A stretch of DNA of 17,668 nucleotides from Candidatus Hodarchaeota archaeon (GTDB taxonomy: Archaea; Asgardarchaeota; Heimdallarchaeia; Hodarchaeales; Hodarchaeaceae), in NCBI GenBank assembly GCA_016840305.1, contig JAEOSP010000543.1, positions 1 to 17,668 on the forward strand, written 5' to 3'. Of the stretch, positions 8,587 to 15,446 are shown piece by piece; the first letter of the stretch is position 1; each line of letters begins with the position of its first letter. The notes under the pieces were generated by a model. That model was not told the DNA's origin. It saw only the letters and a list, made by a program, of their open reading frames with translations, and did no database searches. The position numbers were made by a program, and so were the translations under genes.

Positions 8587-8967
8587 TCATGATTTAGTTA
8601 TTTTTCTTGAAAGCTCAGGTACCACAAACGTCCAACCCATAATAAATATTAATAAAACAGTATTTACCTGAAGGGAAATACTATCGTTTAATTCTATTTG
8701 GTTTATTGTCAACAAACCTAAATAAAAACAAGTGGAAATAAAAGCTAAACCTAATTGCGCTTTATTCGTTACTTTTTCTCTATATACCTCAAATACATAA
8801 AACAATATTAAGGAAATAGCCCAAATTCCAGAAACACCAATCCATTTGAATAGTTCATCTAATCCTTCTAATAATGGATCAACAGTAGCAACAAATGCTA
8901 ATACATATACAGGTACTAATTTTCCCAGTCTTTGTAGATAAGTATCATCTATATTCAAATTTCCCAA
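8587..8967 (-). CDS. Four-helix membrane protein of unknown function
   Basis: From TTG 8967 the protein has about 126 residues. This start is chosen because AAAGGTGG lies just upstream; the frame also allows a TTG at 9006 that adds a Lys-rich stretch probably encoded by the leader. Four hydrophobic segments are visible: KLVPVYVLAFVATVDPLL, GVSGIWAISLILFYVFEV, LGLAFISTCFYLGLLTI and VNTVLLIFIMGWTFVVPEL. The pattern (a Lys-Leu-Val-Pro opening, a conserved WTFVVP ending) is reminiscent of small bacterial 4-TM proteins of unknown role, some of which occur near defence or signalling genes; that link is from memory and weak. It faces away from the 77-aa and 499-aa genes and may share their control region. 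Confidence 0.65.
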   Translation of the reverse strand: MGNLNIDDTYLQRLGKLVPVYVLAFVATVDPLLEGLDELFKWIGVSGIWAISLILFYVFEVYREKVTNKAQLGLAFISTCFYLGLLTINQIELNDSISLQVNTVLLIFIMGWTFVVPELSRKITKS

Positions 8968-9097
8968 TATTACCACCTTTAAACATTTTATTTTTTTGTT
9001 TTTCAAGAATTCACTCTGAAATGAGGAATATAGGAAAGTATCTCTCTCTCTTCATAAAAGGATTGGGGTTTTGAAGAGAACCATCACCTAAAAAGCT

Positions 9098-9331
9098 ATG
9101 AAAAACAAAAAGAGATTTCGAATATTTAACCTAAAACACATATTAAGGGTGGAGATACTATTGAGCTTGAAAAAAGAAGGAAAAAAATTCAGCAAATATA
9201 AAAACGATCTTCCACCGCTTAAGACATATTCAGATCATCACGAGAATCAAGTGATAATAGACCAAGAATATGATAATGTGGTCATTATATCAGCGAAGGG
9301 GCGGATCCGAACAGTTTCCCTTCCAAGATAA
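9098..9331 (+). CDS. Small hypothetical protein
   Basis: The ORF has 77 residues from ATG 9098. A shorter form of 56 residues from TTG 9161 has the better ribosome site (gggtggag, about seven bases upstream), so the true start is open. The sequence is Lys-rich at the N-terminus (KKEGKKFSKYKNDLPPLKTY) and ends in a short strand-like segment, YDNVVIISAKGRIRTVSLPR. No family is recognised. It ends 14 bases before the 499-residue gene and is probably co-transcribed with it. Confidence 0.5.
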   Translation: MKNKKRFRIFNLKHILRVEILLSLKKEGKKFSKYKNDLPPLKTYSDHHENQVIIDQEYDNVVIISAKGRIRTVSLPR

Positions 9332-9345
9332 GCGTAGGGGTTTAA

Positions 9346-10845
9346 TTGAGTAACATTGAGAATCTAAAGAAGAGTATTCAAACAATTTTAGCTCAATTTC
9401 CAAAATACGAGACGAAATTTGAACCATCTGAACGAAAGTTGGTTAATGAATTTTTGGCTGTTATTAATAATTTTGAAGAAGCAGATAATAAACGAGGAAT
9501 ATTGATCAACCGTTTCAATAAATATTCTGAAAATATGATGAAAACTAAGGATTATTTTTCAACTCCTTTTCTGTGGTATACTGCAAGTGTAGCTAGACAA
9601 GCGATCATAAATTTAAATATTTCCCGATTTCATGCACTAGAATTCTATAAATTCCTATTGTACCAATTAAGAGAACTCTATCAGCTGATAAAAAGAGGAA
9701 CTAAACTTTCGTCGTATAAATATGATCATTTACAGACTAAATGCGAAAAAGCTGATTTTATATTAACTTCTGATGAATTTGAGATATTAAAAACCACTAA
9801 TTCATCTATTGAAGATGACAAAACACAAGCTCTTAGTTCTAAATTCATTAAAAGAAAAATGGTTGAAAATGTAGCAATTTCAAACAATTATAAGAGAGAA
9901 GCTGAAATTTCAAGATTCTGTACACTAGTAGGTGGGAAATGGTGGTTCCTATTTAGATCCTCATGCTTTGGTCTTACCAGAGTTTTTTTCCATATCCATC
10001 TAGAAAATGATATTGAATTGAAGGAAATAATAGACTTTAATGATCCAGATAATAATCTATTAGGATTAAGTAATGTTGATCAAGTAGTAAACTCAAAAAA
10101 TGATTACATAGGTACATTACTTGTACCATCTCGGGATATAGAGAACCTTCACAATTATCTCAAACATTGCGAGCAAAAAAGCTATATTGATCTTAAAGAA
10201 TTCGCAATCATACGAGAAAGAAAGCGTGGTACAAGTTTTACTTTATACAAACCAGATAGGGGATGGCAAATATTACCTGCGAAACAAAGAAAGAATTTAA
10301 TTCAAAATTGCACAATGAAGATAACAGAAGAAGGGGTAGCGAACAATCCAAAAATCAATCTAAATTGGTCATTTACTGAATATCCTTATCCAATGGACAT
10401 CATTGAATTATACTGTAATTCACCTGATCAGTTTTCTTATTTAGAGCTTCCTTTTGATAGAATAAAGGGAGAAACAGAACAAGGGTTTTCCATAAAAGAA
10501 ATTGGAATATTGAAATTTTTAATCCAAAAGAAAGCTCTTGAAGTAGGATTTACCCCCTGGAGGCTAATTCATAATTATTCTGTTAATACATACTGCATAA
10601 AAGTACCTAAAATCCCCTTAACAAAATTGAATCTATTTTTGAATATCTTACCTTTCAGTGAAACCTACATCTCAAGCAGACACATTTATATTCGGACACG
10701 TCTATCTGAAAAGTTATTACTAATGATAAAAAACGATTTTAAATGGATAGTCTTTCCAATTTTGAGAGTTCATACGCCGACAGATATGAGTGTCAGTTGG
10801 TTTGAAAAAGAAAACCTAGATTGGATTAAACCTGAAGTTATTTAA
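9346..10845 (+). CDS. Large protein of unknown function
   Basis: I do not recognise this 499-residue protein. It starts with TTG after taggggt. Residues 1-145 are mostly helical and charged, including a possible helix bundle (SRFHALEFYKFLLYQLRELYQ within about 94-117, shown in part). Residues about 180-330 are alpha/beta, with WWFLFRSSCFGLTRVFFH and then YIGTLLVPSRDIENLHNYL. That last pattern (a strand, VP, then a helix ending near a Leu-rich turn) is loosely like the ligand-sensing part of archaeal Lrp-like regulators, but no HTH is evident. The C-terminal third has hydrophobic strands and ends WFEKENLDWIKPEVI. No transmembrane segment or nuclease motif is seen. It follows the 77-aa gene by 14 bases. 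Confidence 0.7.
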   Translation: MSNIENLKKSIQTILAQFPKYETKFEPSERKLVNEFLAVINNFEEADNKRGILINRFNKYSENMMKTKDYFSTPFLWYTASVARQAIINLNISRFHALEFYKFLLYQLRELYQLIKRGTKLSSYKYDHLQTKCEKADFILTSDEFEILKTTNSSIEDDKTQALSSKFIKRKMVENVAISNNYKREAEISRFCTLVGGKWWFLFRSSCFGLTRVFFHIHLENDIELKEIIDFNDPDNNLLGLSNVDQVVNSKNDYIGTLLVPSRDIENLHNYLKHCEQKSYIDLKEFAIIRERKRGTSFTLYKPDRGWQILPAKQRKNLIQNCTMKITEEGVANNPKINLNWSFTEYPYPMDIIELYCNSPDQFSYLELPFDRIKGETEQGFSIKEIGILKFLIQKKALEVGFTPWRLIHNYSVNTYCIKVPKIPLTKLNLFLNILPFSETYISSRHIYIRTRLSEKLLLMIKNDFKWIVFPILRVHTPTDMSVSWFEKENLDWIKPEVI

Positions 10846-10889
10846 GACAATGAGATTGAAAAAAGGGGAGGAGGAGAAAATAAATTTTT

Positions 10890-10994
10890 TTGAAATTCTA
10901 TTCCTATTTTGCACTATCGGGACCAGTTGTAGGGGGCATCATTGGTTTCGACCTCGGTTTTCTATTCGGAAGCCGCTTTTTAATCTCCCAATAA
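10890..10994 (+). CDS. Hydrophobic mini-peptide A (paralogue of the one at 11125)
   Basis: The ORF encodes 34 residues from TTG 10890 and contains YFALSGPVVGGIIGFDLGFL followed by FGSRFLISQ. A strong purine ribosome site (ggggaggaggag, 10865-10876) lies 13 bases upstream. It would make one hydrophobic segment with a Gly-Gly pair and an embedded Asp. It aligns without gaps to the peptide encoded at 11125, sharing YF, GGII, a Gly, a Leu and RF. Two similar peptides in a row, each with an upstream purine run, argue that these are translated. Roles such as a small membrane effector or type I toxin-like peptide are inference. A degraded transmembrane fragment is the alternative. Confidence 0.4.
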   Translation: MKFYSYFALSGPVVGGIIGFDLGFLFGSRFLISQ

Positions 10995-11124
10995 CAATGA
11001 GTTAACAGCTTCCTAAAGGAACGAAAATTAAGGGAAAACATATTACTCAAATATTAATCAATGAAATCGAATATAAACACCTAATAATAGAGGAAAAGTG
11101 GAAAAAAGAAAGGTATGGAATAGT

Positions 11125-11223
11125 ATGAACCAATTAGTCATTTATTTTGGGTTTCCACCGTCTTGTTTAGGGGGCATCATTTCAGTCAAATTCGGCCTAT
11201 TAGTCCTAAATCGCTTTATATAA
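11125..11223 (+). CDS. Hydrophobic mini-peptide B (paralogue of the one at 10890)
   Basis: The ORF has 32 codons from ATG 11125 (MNQLVIYFGFPPSCLGGIIS, ending LLVLNRFI). An aaaggt run lies about ten bases before the ATG. The central GGII is at the same distance from the N-terminal YF (nine residues) and the C-terminal RF as in peptide A, so the two are paralogues. Asp in A is Lys here at the matching place, an exchange of charge within the hydrophobic segment. No family is recognised. Confidence 0.4.
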   Translation: MNQLVIYFGFPPSCLGGIISVKFGLLVLNRFI

Positions 11224-11235
11224 TCCCTAAAAAGA

Positions 11236-11442
11236 CTAATGCTTTTTCTCAATATGCAGTGATAATCCAACCCTGGTTTGAAATTTTTTGTTACAAGAAG
11301 GGCAGTCGATAGCTTTCGTTTTCTTTAAGAGAATACGAGACGACTGAAAATTTCCACACTTTTTATTTAAAAATGCCCTTGTGCGATTAGTGGGAGTATC
11401 TAACAGCAGAGAGGGGATGCTTTCTTTAAAAAAAATACGTGC
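11236..11442 (-). pseudogene. C2H2 zinc-finger relic containing the island repeat
   Basis: On the minus strand a 68-codon frame without any ATG, GTG or TTG ends at a TAG (11236-11238). Its C-terminus is a textbook C2H2 finger: IDCPSCNKKFQTRVGLSLHI then EKKH, spaced C-x2-C-x12-H-x4-H. Before it comes TNRTRAFLNKKCGNFQSSR, which is the minus-strand reading of the island repeat core. A stop (11443-11445) closes the frame upstream, so the gene has lost its start or is spliced from a lost N-terminal part. This copy suggests that the repeat was once part of a zinc-finger coding sequence. What the whole protein was is not known. Confidence 0.5.
11333..11396 (+). repeat. Right half of the composite island repeat, copy A
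   Basis: The unit runs from aatacgagacgactg to gtgcgattagtgggag. Its core at 11342-11367 (gactgaaaatttccacac then ttttttatt-type tail) is identical over 26 bases with the copies at 14663, 15883 and 17219. The left half is not present; instead the sequence continues into the zinc-finger relic. It points in the same direction as all other copies. Confidence 0.8.
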
Positions 11443-11772
11443 TTAACTTATCCGGAAAAAACGTCTTTTATTAATGAAAGAAACAAAATTGGGAGAATTC
11501 CTTGGCATTACTGGTTAAGTATACAGCTATTCAAAGGTAGAAATAAGAGAAGAGAGCGAAAAAAAGTTCGATCTTCTCATCTTTCCCTGTAAGGCTGTTT
11601 TATCAATAAAAACAACACTTAGTACGACATTCATTACGACATTTAGCTAGCAGAGATTATGCTGATCTCATCCCCTTATGGGCTACTGGTGTATACCACC
11701 TAATATTGTGGAAAAAGGAAGATATTGAAAAAAATAAGCAAAGAGCTCTGAAAATGCTTCCTTCTTCTTAAT
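11443..11772. other. 330-base stretch with no recognisable gene
   Basis: No ORF, RNA gene or repeat of the island is convincing here. The segment ends just past the stop of the minus-strand methyltransferase gene. A short string, cttagtacgaca near 11619, followed by ctactggtgtatacca near 11684, loosely recalls 23S rRNA around the sarcin-ricin loop but is too diverged to call. Confidence 0.4.
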
Positions 11773-12273
11773 TTATCTTCGGAAATATCGCCAAAGTCCC
11801 AATATTAAATTTGAACGGGGTACTTTGTTCATATATTCTTGGTATTCCTTACCAAACTTGGATAGTGTAAGTTTTTCCTCACCAATCATATAATAATAGG
11901 CACCTAATGCCATAGAAAACCCTAAAAACAGACTTATGGGGTGTTGGGAGAGTAATGCAAACCCACTGAACAGATAAGCTAGACTCAAATAAATCGGATG
12001 TCGGATTATCCCATATATTCCTGTATCGACCAGTTTTGTTGTCACAAATCCTTTTCCTTCTTCCATCCCACCTTGTGTCTTAAGCACATTTGCAGAGAAA
12101 AATAATACTCCTGCTATGACTAAAAATATGATCCCCAAAAGAAAGATGAGGCTTAGATCAAACCAATTCCCAAAGAAAAAGAGAAAAGCAAATTGGATCA
12201 ATCCTCCAACTAGCATATAAATTGAAATAGCAATTTCTATTCGATTCATTTGATATCGAGGTGTATGAGGCAT
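11773..12273 (-). CDS. ICMT/PEMT-like integral membrane methyltransferase
   Basis: From ATG 12273 the protein has 166 residues. The start is fixed by AAAGGAGGAG six bases upstream; a TTG two codons earlier is in the same frame but too close to that site. Three or more hydrophobic segments are visible: IEIAISIYMLVGGLIQFAFL, SLIFLLGIIFLVIAGVLFF and LFLGFSMALGAYYYMI. The methyltransferase signature is GIYGIIRHPIYLSLAYLFSG, followed later by EEKLTLSKFGKEYQEYMNKV. This RHPxY ... E(E)xxLxxxFGxEYxxY pattern is shared by isoprenylcysteine carboxyl methyltransferases, phospholipid N-methyltransferases and NnrU-like proteins; it uses S-adenosylmethionine at the membrane. The substrate cannot be decided. 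It is the only gene between repeat copies at 11396 and 12501 and runs against the array. Confidence 0.85.
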   Translation of the reverse strand: MPHTPRYQMNRIEIAISIYMLVGGLIQFAFLFFFGNWFDLSLIFLLGIIFLVIAGVLFFSANVLKTQGGMEEGKGFVTTKLVDTGIYGIIRHPIYLSLAYLFSGFALLSQHPISLFLGFSMALGAYYYMIGEEKLTLSKFGKEYQEYMNKVPRSNLILGLWRYFRR

Positions 12274-12500
12274 ATACAACTCCTCCTTTCGTAGTAGAAA
12301 TGGGTATTTGAAGCTTATGAATAATTATGTGATAAAAACACTTCAATATAAAATGTTGTTTTACAGAACTCAATCTTTTCTGAATTACTATTCCATTCCC
12401 ATTTGTTTACGGATCATTGTTTATATAATTTATGAATTCTGTATTTGGGTAAAAAAAAAGGAAAATTTAACACGAATAATAAAAATATGCTTTAAAGCGA

Positions 12501-12570
12501 GACCTTCAGACATAGGAACAGAAAAACTTCTTTTTGGAAACACATTCTATTGACTGAATCCAGCTAAAGC
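12501..12570 (+). repeat. Left half of the composite island repeat, copy 2 (degenerate end)
   Basis: It begins gaccttcagacataggaac and continues to ctattgactgaatccagct, but the final ctgaaggc is degraded to ccagctaaagc, so the hairpin stem is lost. No right half follows. It lies 228 bases past the methyltransferase gene's start, within the 540-base gap before the winged-helix gene. The rest of that gap is very AT-rich and holds no gene. Confidence 0.6.
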
Positions 12571-12745
12571 TCAATTTTTTAATCTTTATTTAACTTATCT
12601 AATATTTAAAAAATGATAAAACTAAATTGTATTTAGAAAAATTCTTTATTTCAATGTCAACATCATGAAAATATTATAAATATTGATTAATAAAGAAATA
12701 CATGGTAAAAAGAAGTATACAGTTAAAATTGTTTAAAATACACAA

Positions 12746-12796
12746 TGTAAACAAGTAATACAAGTATATATATCATAACATTTATATAAGTTTACA
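12746..12796. promoter_or_regulatory. TATA box bracketed by a 7-bp inverted repeat
   Basis: A TATA-like box, tttatataag, lies at 12781-12790, about 30 bases before the ATG at 12819, so the transcript would be nearly leaderless. The perfect inverted pair tgtaaac (12746-12752) and gtttaca (12790-12796) brackets it, a reasonable operator for autoregulation by the winged-helix protein encoded downstream. AbiEi antitoxins are known to autorepress by binding inverted repeats in their promoters; the link here is inference. Confidence 0.45.
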
Positions 12797-12818
12797 AAAG
12801 ATGTAAGATTAGATAAGA

Positions 12819-13859
12819 ATGATAAGTCAATCTGCATATAATACTAGTCAAATATTCAATAAGGTATCAATAGAGATACTATCTGAACTATTCAACTCTG
12901 AAAGAGCTTTAACAATATACGAGCTTAATAAAAGATATTCTTATCGACAATATCAGTATATGCTAAAAAGACTTGAATCCAGTCTAGTAGTTAATTCGTA
13001 TAAACATAAAAAAAAGAAATATTTTAGGTTAAATCATTTTTATAGAGAATTAGTGAGATCAGTGCTAGAAATAAAAAAGTGGGAGGAAACAAATGACTAT
13101 AGCGGATTTCCTCAATCTCTATCATATGATGAGAAGTTTTTTCGAGTCATATCTGCTCTGAAAGGAATAAAAGGATGGGCATTTACTGATAGTACAGCAC
13201 TCCTCCTATGGGTACCTTTTCTTGATCTGCAATTACCATTTTTCACTGTATGTGTTAGAGATCGATATCTAAAAAGCAAACTTGAAGACAATTTTCCACC
13301 TTCTGTTCTTAGAGTCCAGCTCCAAGCAAATTTCTTTTCACAGAAATCAAACATAACCTTCTTAAATGAAGTACCTGTACTGAAGCCAGAATTACTAGTT
13401 TTTAGACTTCTAGGTAACGAAAATAAGAGGATAAGTCTTTCTTCCTTATTCCTTCTTCCCTTTTTATCACCAAAAACAGTGCTGAGATTTCTAGAAAAGA
13501 ATAAAAACATGTTTCCAAGTATGATGTACTTTTTATTAGCGTTAGAGAAAGTCTTAAATAAAAATACGGAGCTTTCTGTCTTCTTGAAGCAATGGTTTTT
13601 GAATTTTGACCATTTTGATACTGATTTATTATTTTCACGATATCTACGACAAATAGGCAAGAGAGGAATGCGAGAGTTCAAACCAACGACTTTCAAACGA
13701 TTTGAACTAATGAGGATAAAACAGCAGCAACAATCAAATCAATGGACAGAATGGGATCGATTGGGAATGCTTTTCCATGGAAGTAGTGGAAAATTTGAAC
13801 CAAGTGATCTAACTGAATTAATAATATCATCCCCACCTTCTTTACCTATTGAGGTCTAA
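12819..13859 (+). CDS. Winged-helix protein, probable AbiEi-like antitoxin
   Basis: The protein has 346 residues. Residues about 14-72 form a winged helix (ILSELFNSERALTIYELNKR, RQYQYMLKRLESSLVVNSYK, then a basic KHKKKKYFRL wing). After it, about residues 106-150, comes a compact domain with GWAFTDSTALLLWVPFLDL then FFTVCVRDR, laid out like the antitoxin partner of nucleotidyltransferase toxins (AbiEi and COG5340-type proteins). The C-terminal half is helical. It ends three bases before the nucleotidyltransferase gene and is surely co-transcribed with it. AbiEi normally represses its own promoter and neutralises AbiEii; a bracketed TATA box upstream fits this. The protein is longer than typical AbiEi, and the assignment rests on layout, not on a close match. 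Confidence 0.6.
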   Translation: MISQSAYNTSQIFNKVSIEILSELFNSERALTIYELNKRYSYRQYQYMLKRLESSLVVNSYKHKKKKYFRLNHFYRELVRSVLEIKKWEETNDYSGFPQSLSYDEKFFRVISALKGIKGWAFTDSTALLLWVPFLDLQLPFFTVCVRDRYLKSKLEDNFPPSVLRVQLQANFFSQKSNITFLNEVPVLKPELLVFRLLGNENKRISLSSLFLLPFLSPKTVLRFLEKNKNMFPSMMYFLLALEKVLNKNTELSVFLKQWFLNFDHFDTDLLFSRYLRQIGKRGMREFKPTTFKRFELMRIKQQQQSNQWTEWDRLGMLFHGSSGKFEPSDLTELIISSPPSLPIEV

Positions 13860-13862
13860 TAC

Positions 13863-14513
13863 ATGAGACGTAAACTACCCCGCTACAAGGATTTCCTGAT
13901 AATTAAGAAACAACTGGAAAAAAAATGCTCTGTTCAAGTGTTTGAGATTGGTGGGACATATATTCAAGGGTATATTGACACTATAGTCACTATGGACATT
14001 GATATAGTAATTCTTATTACTTCACAAGTTTCAAACGTGATTGATGAACTTAAAAACGTTTTAGGCGATCTAGGCTATAAATGTGTTTCCCAAACAAAGA
14101 GTAAGTATTACAGATTTATAACAGAGGAAAACCTGAAGTTAGATATTTTTATCAATGAGGTTTTCACATTCACAATAACATCTAATATGGTATCTAGGGT
14201 GAAAAATAGGAAATTATCACCAGAAGATGTCTTTCTTTTAAAAGCTCAATCAACCCGAGGACTAGATAAAGATTATACAGATTTAAAACTATTAGTCTCA
14301 AACATAAGTAAAGGAAAATTCGATTATCAGATCATTATTACAGAATTAGAAAACCAATTACAAGATAATATCACTCTAACTCCTCAAAATATTAACAGAT
14401 TACTATCAATACTTGAAGCTGTTGAGCAACTTAATGAAATCTTCCCTGTAGATATACCAATCGTTTTTTTGAATGAAATCGAGAGGATCTATTCACTTCA
14501 TGGAGTTCTGTAA
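13863..14513 (+). CDS. Nucleotidyltransferase-fold protein, AbiEii/DUF6036-like toxin
   Basis: The protein has 216 residues. It has a minimal nucleotidyltransferase core: EIGGTYIQGYIDTIVTMDID (residues 28-47), where Gly30-Gly31 and Asp45-x-Asp47 fit the G[G/S]...DxD active site, and a third strand LKLDIFINEV with Asp94. The segment LSPEDVFLLKAQSTRG then LDKDYTDLKLL (118-144) is the helix that marks AbiEii/DUF6036-type proteins, with Lys and Asp residues in place. Such toxins transfer nucleotides to tRNA or other targets in characterised relatives; the target here is unknown. The gene starts three bases after the winged-helix gene, a standard two-gene toxin-antitoxin layout. It ends 36 bases before repeat copy B. 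Confidence 0.75.
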   Translation: MRRKLPRYKDFLIIKKQLEKKCSVQVFEIGGTYIQGYIDTIVTMDIDIVILITSQVSNVIDELKNVLGDLGYKCVSQTKSKYYRFITEENLKLDIFINEVFTFTITSNMVSRVKNRKLSPEDVFLLKAQSTRGLDKDYTDLKLLVSNISKGKFDYQIIITELENQLQDNITLTPQNINRLLSILEAVEQLNEIFPVDIPIVFLNEIERIYSLHGVL

Positions 14514-14549
14514 GACAACAATTCAGAAAGAAAAAATTAATTCTAATAA

Positions 14550-14717
14550 GACCTTCAGATATAAGATCAGAGCTTCTTTTCAATTTATTAGAGAAATCAA
14601 CTCATTCTCTATTGACTGACTCCTTAAGGCTTTTTTTAACTAATAATTTAAAAATACGTGAGGACTGAAAATTTCCACACTTTTTATTAAAAAAAGCCCT
14701 TGTGAGATTAGTGGTAG
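14550..14717 (+). repeat. Composite island repeat, full copy B
   Basis: This copy has both halves. The left half starts gaccttcagatataagatca and ends tgactccttaaggc followed by a T run, a hairpin-like pair. The right half has the 26-base core at 14663-14688 and ends gtgagattagtggtag. Read on the minus strand, the right half encodes LTRAFFNKKCGNFQSSRIFK and continues in frame through the left half to KESVNRE and a stop. It lies directly behind the nucleotidyltransferase gene. Confidence 0.85.
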
Positions 14718-14761
14718 AAAATTGTTCAGTATACTTACAACTAATACAATTAAGAGAAGGA

Positions 14762-14815
14762 TCAGATAACCCGTAAACTAGAGGTACCCAAACCCTGTTC
14801 CTCTCGTATTAAGGG
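14762..14815 (-). other. 23S rRNA-like fragment containing the sarcin-ricin loop
   Basis: On the minus strand the sequence reads ttaatacgagaggaacaggg, then a stretch matching cctctagtttacgggttatc with tga. This follows the universal order of large-subunit rRNA helices 95-96: sarcin-ricin loop AGTACGAGAGGAAC, then CTGGT..ACGGGTTGTCTGA. The variant GAGAGGAAC is the archaeal/eukaryotic form. Only about 55 bases are similar, and sequence beyond (towards 14760 and 14850) does not continue as rRNA. A second GAGAGGAAC follows in tandem 24 bases away (plus coordinates about 14819-14827). It is not a working rRNA gene. Confidence 0.6.
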
Positions 14816-14905
14816 CTCGTTCCTCTCACGAATCCAACAATTAGAGCTGTAAAATGAATGTTATTTATTATCTTCTTAGTACTATAGAGTAAGAGGATAT
14901 CTAGA

Positions 14906-15394
14906 TTAACTAATTCTCGAACGTAATCTTAAGATTCGTTTAGCTTTCTGTTTGGGAATAATCCTCCACTTTCTAAAAATTCTAATTACTTGATAGAGTT
15001 CATTTGGAGTGATCGTCTCTTCAAGCAGCAATAATCCAAAATAATCAGCTAAATGGAGGACTTTTAATGCCCCATTCAACGTATTTTCTAGCAACATTGG
15101 ATGATCTTCTGTAATAATAGCATAACTAGAGAATTCACCATATTCTAATAACGAAGCATCAGCCTCATCAAAACCCTGCTTAATAAATTTGTCGAAATGC
15201 TTATTCAATCTTGGAAGAATAGTTACATTCCGAAAAAAAGCCTTTTCGTTAGGAAAACGATGGATTAGCTCTTTATAGACATCGTGAGTAATCATAAATT
15301 CTTTTCGTTCCATTATTCTCCTAATTAATTCACTGAAACCATTATCTCGTAATCGAATTAAGTAAAACCACGATAAGGTATCAACCCCAAACAT
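14906..15394 (-). CDS. PIN-domain protein, probable VapC-like RNase toxin
   Basis: From ATG 15394 the protein has 162 residues; the frame extends six residues further, but the PIN fold begins at MFGVDTLSWF. Conserved acids are in place: Asp5 (GVDT), Glu42 (YKELIHR), Asp79 (DEADASLLEYG) and Asp97 (IITEDHPML), which would hold the Mg ions for RNA cleavage. VapC toxins cut tRNA or the 23S sarcin-ricin loop; the target here is not shown. It is divergent from the UPF0175 gene, with one TATA box between, which is unusual: most VapBC pairs are co-directional with the antitoxin first. The C-terminus is basic (KQKAKRILRLRSR). Confidence 0.85.
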   Translation of the reverse strand: MFGVDTLSWFYLIRLRDNGFSELIRRIMERKEFMITHDVYKELIHRFPNEKAFFRNVTILPRLNKHFDKFIKQGFDEADASLLEYGEFSSYAIITEDHPMLLENTLNGALKVLHLADYFGLLLLEETITPNELYQVIRIFRKWRIIPKQKAKRILRLRSRIS

Positions 15395-15416
15395 GGTTAT
15401 AAAAACAAACATAAGC

Positions 15417-15424
15417 TTTATAAG
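15417..15424. promoter_or_regulatory. Shared near-palindromic TATA box of the PIN/UPF0175 pair
   Basis: The string ctttataag (15416-15424) reads cttataaag on the other strand, so a single box can serve both directions. Its centre is about 26 bases from the PIN ATG at 15394 and about 27 from the UPF0175 ATG at 15447, the spacing of archaeal TATA box to transcription start. Both mRNAs would be leaderless and would compete for one TBP site. Confidence 0.6.
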
Positions 15425-15446
15425 TATATTGGCCTGTTATCAAACC

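Noticed and set aside
11619..11700. Possible second 23S rRNA fragment (cttagtacgaca... ctactggtgtatacca)
   Set aside because: Only two short strings match and the spacing does not fit helices 95-96; chance is likely.
12308..12553. Plus-strand ORF of 81 codons in the AT-rich gap before the winged-helix gene
   Set aside because: It overlaps the island repeat copy at 12501, has no ribosome site and its composition is that of AT-rich non-coding DNA.
13112..13696. Long minus-strand ORF (194 codons) inside the winged-helix gene
   Set aside because: It lies wholly antisense to a well-supported gene with a co-transcribed partner, and its Ser/Arg-rich translation has no fold-like pattern.
14550..14635. 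Left-half repeat as a plain intrinsic terminator (hairpin plus T run)
   Set aside because: The stem is broken in copies 2 and C, copy 1 lacks the T run, and the sequence between the arms is also similar between copies, so termination alone does not explain it, although it may contribute.
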